Shown in pieces: positions 61,595-64,000 of a stretch of 64,000 nt of DNA (the stretch's first letter is position 1; the number at the start of each line of letters is the position of its first letter). The notes under the pieces are model-generated. The model was not told where the DNA came from. It was given only the letters and a program-made list of their open reading frames with translations, and made no database searches. This DNA comes from Alg239-R122 sp041746135 (GTDB taxonomy: Bacteria; Pseudomonadota; Alphaproteobacteria; Sphingomonadales; Sphingomonadaceae): positions 114,943 through 178,942 of the forward strand of contig JBGTHQ010000030.1 in the NCBI GenBank assembly GCA_041746135.1. Direction: 5' to 3'. The position numbers and the translations under genes are program-made.

Positions 61595-62574
61595 GTTTCC
61601 ACTCCGGTCGCTTCGCAAAGCACCGCGGTCAATGTCCGGCGGGCCAGCGGGATTTTAAAATCGTTCTCGCCATACCCCTGAGCCTTTTCCAGCAACAGGT
61701 CCGCAGCTTTGTCGAACAGGGCGAGGGACGGTTGTTTGCCAATAAGCAATTCGGACAACCGGTCATCGTGCCAGGGTTTATGGGCAAGGCCGCCAAAAGC
61801 AAGGTCGGCACGCGTGAAACGATCGTCTTCGATATCGACAATGGCCGCGACCGAGCACAGCGCAAAAGCGTAGGAGGAGCGCTCGCGGACCTTGCGATAA
61901 TAGTGTTTGCCAGCGACCGGCGCTGGCAATGATACACTCGTGATGACATCGCCCGGCTCGAGTATATTGTCTTTCTCGGGCATGTCGCCGGGCAAACGAT
62001 GAAATTCGCGAAGTTTTATACGGCGGTCGCCATCCACCGCATTGGTGATGTCCACCTCAGCATCGAGCGCCGCCATTGCCACGGCCATATCGCCGGGATA
62101 GGTGGCAATACAAGATGCGCTGGTGCCGAGTATCGCATGCAAACGGGCAATGCCGCGTATCGCGCCGCATCCTGATCCCGGTTCGCGCTTATTGCAGGGC
62201 TGGTCGATATTGGTGAAATAATAACAGCGCGTACGTTGACACAAATTACCGCCAGTCGTCGCCTTGTTGCGCAATTGCTGCGTAGCCCCCGCTAAAATAG
62301 CGCGCGCCAGTACGGGATAATCGCGACGAATACGCAGGTCGGCTGCGGTTGCTGTGTTCGTCACAAGTGCGCCGATCCTCAACCCTTCCCCTTCCGGCGA
62401 AATTTGGTTCAGTGCCAGCGGATTGATGTCCACCAGCGTGCGCGGAGTTTCCACCTGCAATTTCATAAGATCCAGCAGGTTGGTGCCGCCGGCGATTGCC
62501 ATTGCATTTTCGGGCGCACATAGCTGGGCGGCGTGTTCCAGTCCGTCGGCACGCTGGTAATCGAATGTTTTCAT
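61591..62574 (-). CDS. Aldehyde oxidoreductase FAD subunit with extra [4Fe-4S] site (PaoB-like)
   Basis: The 327-residue subunit has the CO-dehydrogenase-flavoprotein FAD loop AIAGGTNLLDLMKLQ near residue 28 and GATQQLRNKATTGGNLCQRT. The insertion CQRTRCYYF followed by CNKREPGSGCGA supplies four cysteines, as in PaoB of Escherichia coli, which carries an additional [4Fe-4S] cluster. That marks the enzyme as PaoABC-type rather than a simple xanthine dehydrogenase. It overlaps the flanking genes by ATGA at both ends. Confidence 0.92.
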   Translation of the reverse strand: MKTFDYQRADGLEHAAQLCAPENAMAIAGGTNLLDLMKLQVETPRTLVDINPLALNQISPEGEGLRIGALVTNTATAADLRIRRDYPVLARAILAGATQQLRNKATTGGNLCQRTRCYYFTNIDQPCNKREPGSGCGAIRGIARLHAILGTSASCIATYPGDMAVAMAALDAEVDITNAVDGDRRIKLREFHRLPGDMPEKDNILEPGDVITSVSLPAPVAGKHYYRKVRERSSYAFALCSVAAIVDIEDDRFTRADLAFGGLAHKPWHDDRLSELLIGKQPSLALFDKAADLLLEKAQGYGENDFKIPLARRTLTAVLCEATGVET

Positions 62575-63068
62575 TGTCCACCCTTTGACACTTCGCGGAT
62601 GGCAGCAACGATATTCACATAGGCTCCGCAACGGCACAGGTTTCCGCTCATCCGCTCCTTGATCTCCTCGTCCGTCAATTGCGGCGCTTCCATCAGATCG
62701 TCCGTTGCGTCACTTGGCCATTCCAGGGCAATCTCATCAAACATGGCGGTCGCCGAGCAGATCTGACCCGGCGTACAATAGCCGCATTGATATCCGTCAT
62801 GGTCCAGAAAAGCCTGTTGCAACGGCGAGGGATCGATTGGCGTTCCCAACCCTTCGATCGTGGTGACGCTGTCGCCATCATGCATAACCGCCAGAGTAAG
62901 GCAGGAATTGATGCGGATACCATTTACCATGATAGTACACGCACCGCATTGACCGTGATCGCACCCTTTTTTCGTGCCGGTCAAATGCGCATCGTGGCGT
63001 AGAAAATCCAATAGCGTGGTGCGGGGATCGCTCGGCAAGGGCAGACTGGAACCGTTAACTGTAATCAT
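62571..63068 (-). CDS. Aldehyde oxidoreductase [2Fe-2S] subunit (PaoA-like)
   Basis: The 165-residue subunit holds two [2Fe-2S] clusters. The plant-type site is KKGCDHGQCGACTIMVNG with a later Cys in RINSCLTLA. The second is YQCGYCTPGQI with SGNLCRCGAY. It passes electrons from the molybdenum to the FAD subunit. The ATG at 63068 has GGGAG seven bases upstream. No Tat signal precedes the domain, unlike E. coli PaoA, so this enzyme is predicted to be cytoplasmic. It is the first gene of the operon. Nothing coding is seen in 63096-63279. Confidence 0.93.
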   Translation of the reverse strand: MITVNGSSLPLPSDPRTTLLDFLRHDAHLTGTKKGCDHGQCGACTIMVNGIRINSCLTLAVMHDGDSVTTIEGLGTPIDPSPLQQAFLDHDGYQCGYCTPGQICSATAMFDEIALEWPSDATDDLMEAPQLTDEEIKERMSGNLCRCGAYVNIVAAIREVSKGGQ

Positions 63069-63279
63069 ATCGTTACTCCCTGCCAAACTACGCAAGCGCT
63101 ATAATGAGGTTCCAAAATTCTTTTGTATAGCAAACAATTATATGTTCATCAGGTCAATAACATAGGCGGATTTATTTCCGGCATACTTGCGCCAGCATTG
63201 TTTGCGATGCTTTGGGTTGTGCCCAAAAATCCCCTGCATACAAGTTGTAGAGGTTCCTGTTAAGCGCATTCATTGAACA

Positions 63280-63314
63280 AAACGCAAAAAAGCCCCACTG
63301 AATACAGTGAGGCT
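63280..63314 (-). terminator. Rho-independent terminator of the rRNA operon
   Basis: On the minus strand AGCCTCACTG and CAGTGGGGCT form a ten-pair stem with one G-U pair and a four-base loop, followed by six T. It lies about 20 bases beyond the tRNA-fMet gene and ends the leftward rrn transcript. Confidence 0.88.
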
Positions 63315-63334
63315 GAAATGAGTATAGTGCTTCC

Positions 63335-63411
<77 letters not shown>

Positions 63412-63484
63412 TCAGGAAGGTCTGTATAATTGATCATCGTAAATGGGTTATGCCCAGATACTTTGTATATGCGCCGGCTACAAT

Positions 63485-63602
63485 GCCTGGCGACGACCTA
63501 CTCTTCCAACGCTTAAGCGGTAGTACCATCGGCGCAACCTGGTTTCACGGCCGAGTTCGAGATGGGATCGGGTGGGTCACAGGCGCTATGGCCACCAAGC
63601 AA
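63485..63602 (-). rRNA. rrf: 5S ribosomal RNA
   Basis: The minus strand begins TTGCTTGGTGGCCATAGCG and includes CCCGATCCCATCTCGAACTC and the terminal GTCGTCGCCAGGC, the conserved alphaproteobacterial 5S sequence of about 118 bases. It lies between the 23S and tRNA-fMet genes. Confidence 0.96.
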
Positions 63603-63716
63603 TGAAGCAGGCGCATATACTGTATATCTGGGTTTTTAATCGTGCACAAAACATTCTTTAGTATGTGTGCAAGTGGTTAACTTGCATATCATGGGCCGAG
63701 CTTATTATCATCCGCG

Positions 63717-63744
63717 CCATCAATTTCCAAAACTGTCATTGATG

Positions 63745-63745
<1 letters not shown>
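63717..63745 (-). other. Hairpin at the 3' end of 23S rRNA, probable processing site
   Basis: CCATCAAT at 63717-63724 and ATTGATGG at 63738-63745 form a perfect eight-pair stem just past the mature 23S end, within the 23S-5S spacer. RNase trimming of the 23S 3' end commonly acts at such places; that role is inferred. Confidence 0.45.

Positions 63746-64000
<255 letters not shown>

Noticed and set aside
60260..61681. A 473-residue open frame antisense to the molybdenum subunit
   Set aside because: It mirrors the coding frame of a well-conserved enzyme and its composition shows no domain.

Overview
The window looks like a chromosomal segment of an alphaproteobacterium, most likely a marine or aquatic member of Sphingomonadales. 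The right edge carries the end of an rRNA operon in the alphaproteobacterial order 23S-5S-tRNA-fMet. Three large TonB-dependent receptors, SapC/tryptophan-halogenase genes next to a receptor, and several SDR/SnoaL-like catabolic genes are typical of sphingomonads. Everything here is inferred from reading the sequence; no database search was run.

Layout. (1) 1-3640: accessory DNA with a small uncharacterised GGxNSG protein, then a phosphoribosyltransferase/winged-helix protein followed by a retron-type reverse transcriptase. The two structured gaps beside them could encode a template RNA. I read this as a candidate retron anti-phage module. (2) 3640-7430: leftward prophage debris: two small unknown ORFs, a ParB-methyltransferase gene with two frameshifts, a DUF5681 protein and a large terminase cut off after its ATPase half. 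The cut is joined to the tail of a DUF2239 gene. (3) 7430-26560: a catabolic island of two thiolases, two CoA ligases, a nitronate-monooxygenase-like enzyme, a DapB-like dehydrogenase, a DUF1295 membrane reductase, a carotenoid/lignostilbene-type cleavage dioxygenase, two limonene-epoxide-hydrolase-like proteins, two SDR-SnoaL pairs, an MFS transporter, a tandem HxlR regulator and a TonB receptor. The set suggests uptake, oxidative cleavage and CoA-dependent breakdown of a hydrophobic or aromatic natural product whose identity is not visible.

(4) 26560-27500: a non-coding stretch with short repeats and a decayed IS5-family transposase. (5) 27525-43613: a beta-glucan utilisation locus: DUF6445, GH16, TonB receptor, halogenase, SapC, JmjC/cupin-like protein, second halogenase, LacI regulator, MFS, lipoprotein GH3 and a FucP-type transporter. 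GAACGTT palindromes precede three of its units and may be the LacI operator. (6) 43872-57908: a uronate-polysaccharide locus: KdgK, KduD, KduI, LacI, PF05426 lyase, TonB receptor, an unrecognised 637-residue secreted lyase-like protein, a FAH-family hydratase and a TRAP transporter. Four copies of ACCGGTGTCA lie in its promoters. KduI/KduD point to glucuronan- or pectin-like uronides rather than alginate. (7) 57959-63068: a PaoABC-type molybdenum aldehyde oxidoreductase with XdhC and MocA-like maturation factors. (8) 63280-64000: rrn terminator, tRNA-fMet, 5S and the 3' part of 23S, all on the minus strand.

The two saccharide loci follow one logic: receptor in the outer membrane, secreted or lipoprotein depolymerase, inner-membrane transporter, cytoplasmic pathway and a LacI repressor probably reading CG-centred palindromes. 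The left 7.4 kb differs from the rest in being phage-derived, broken and less GC-rich.
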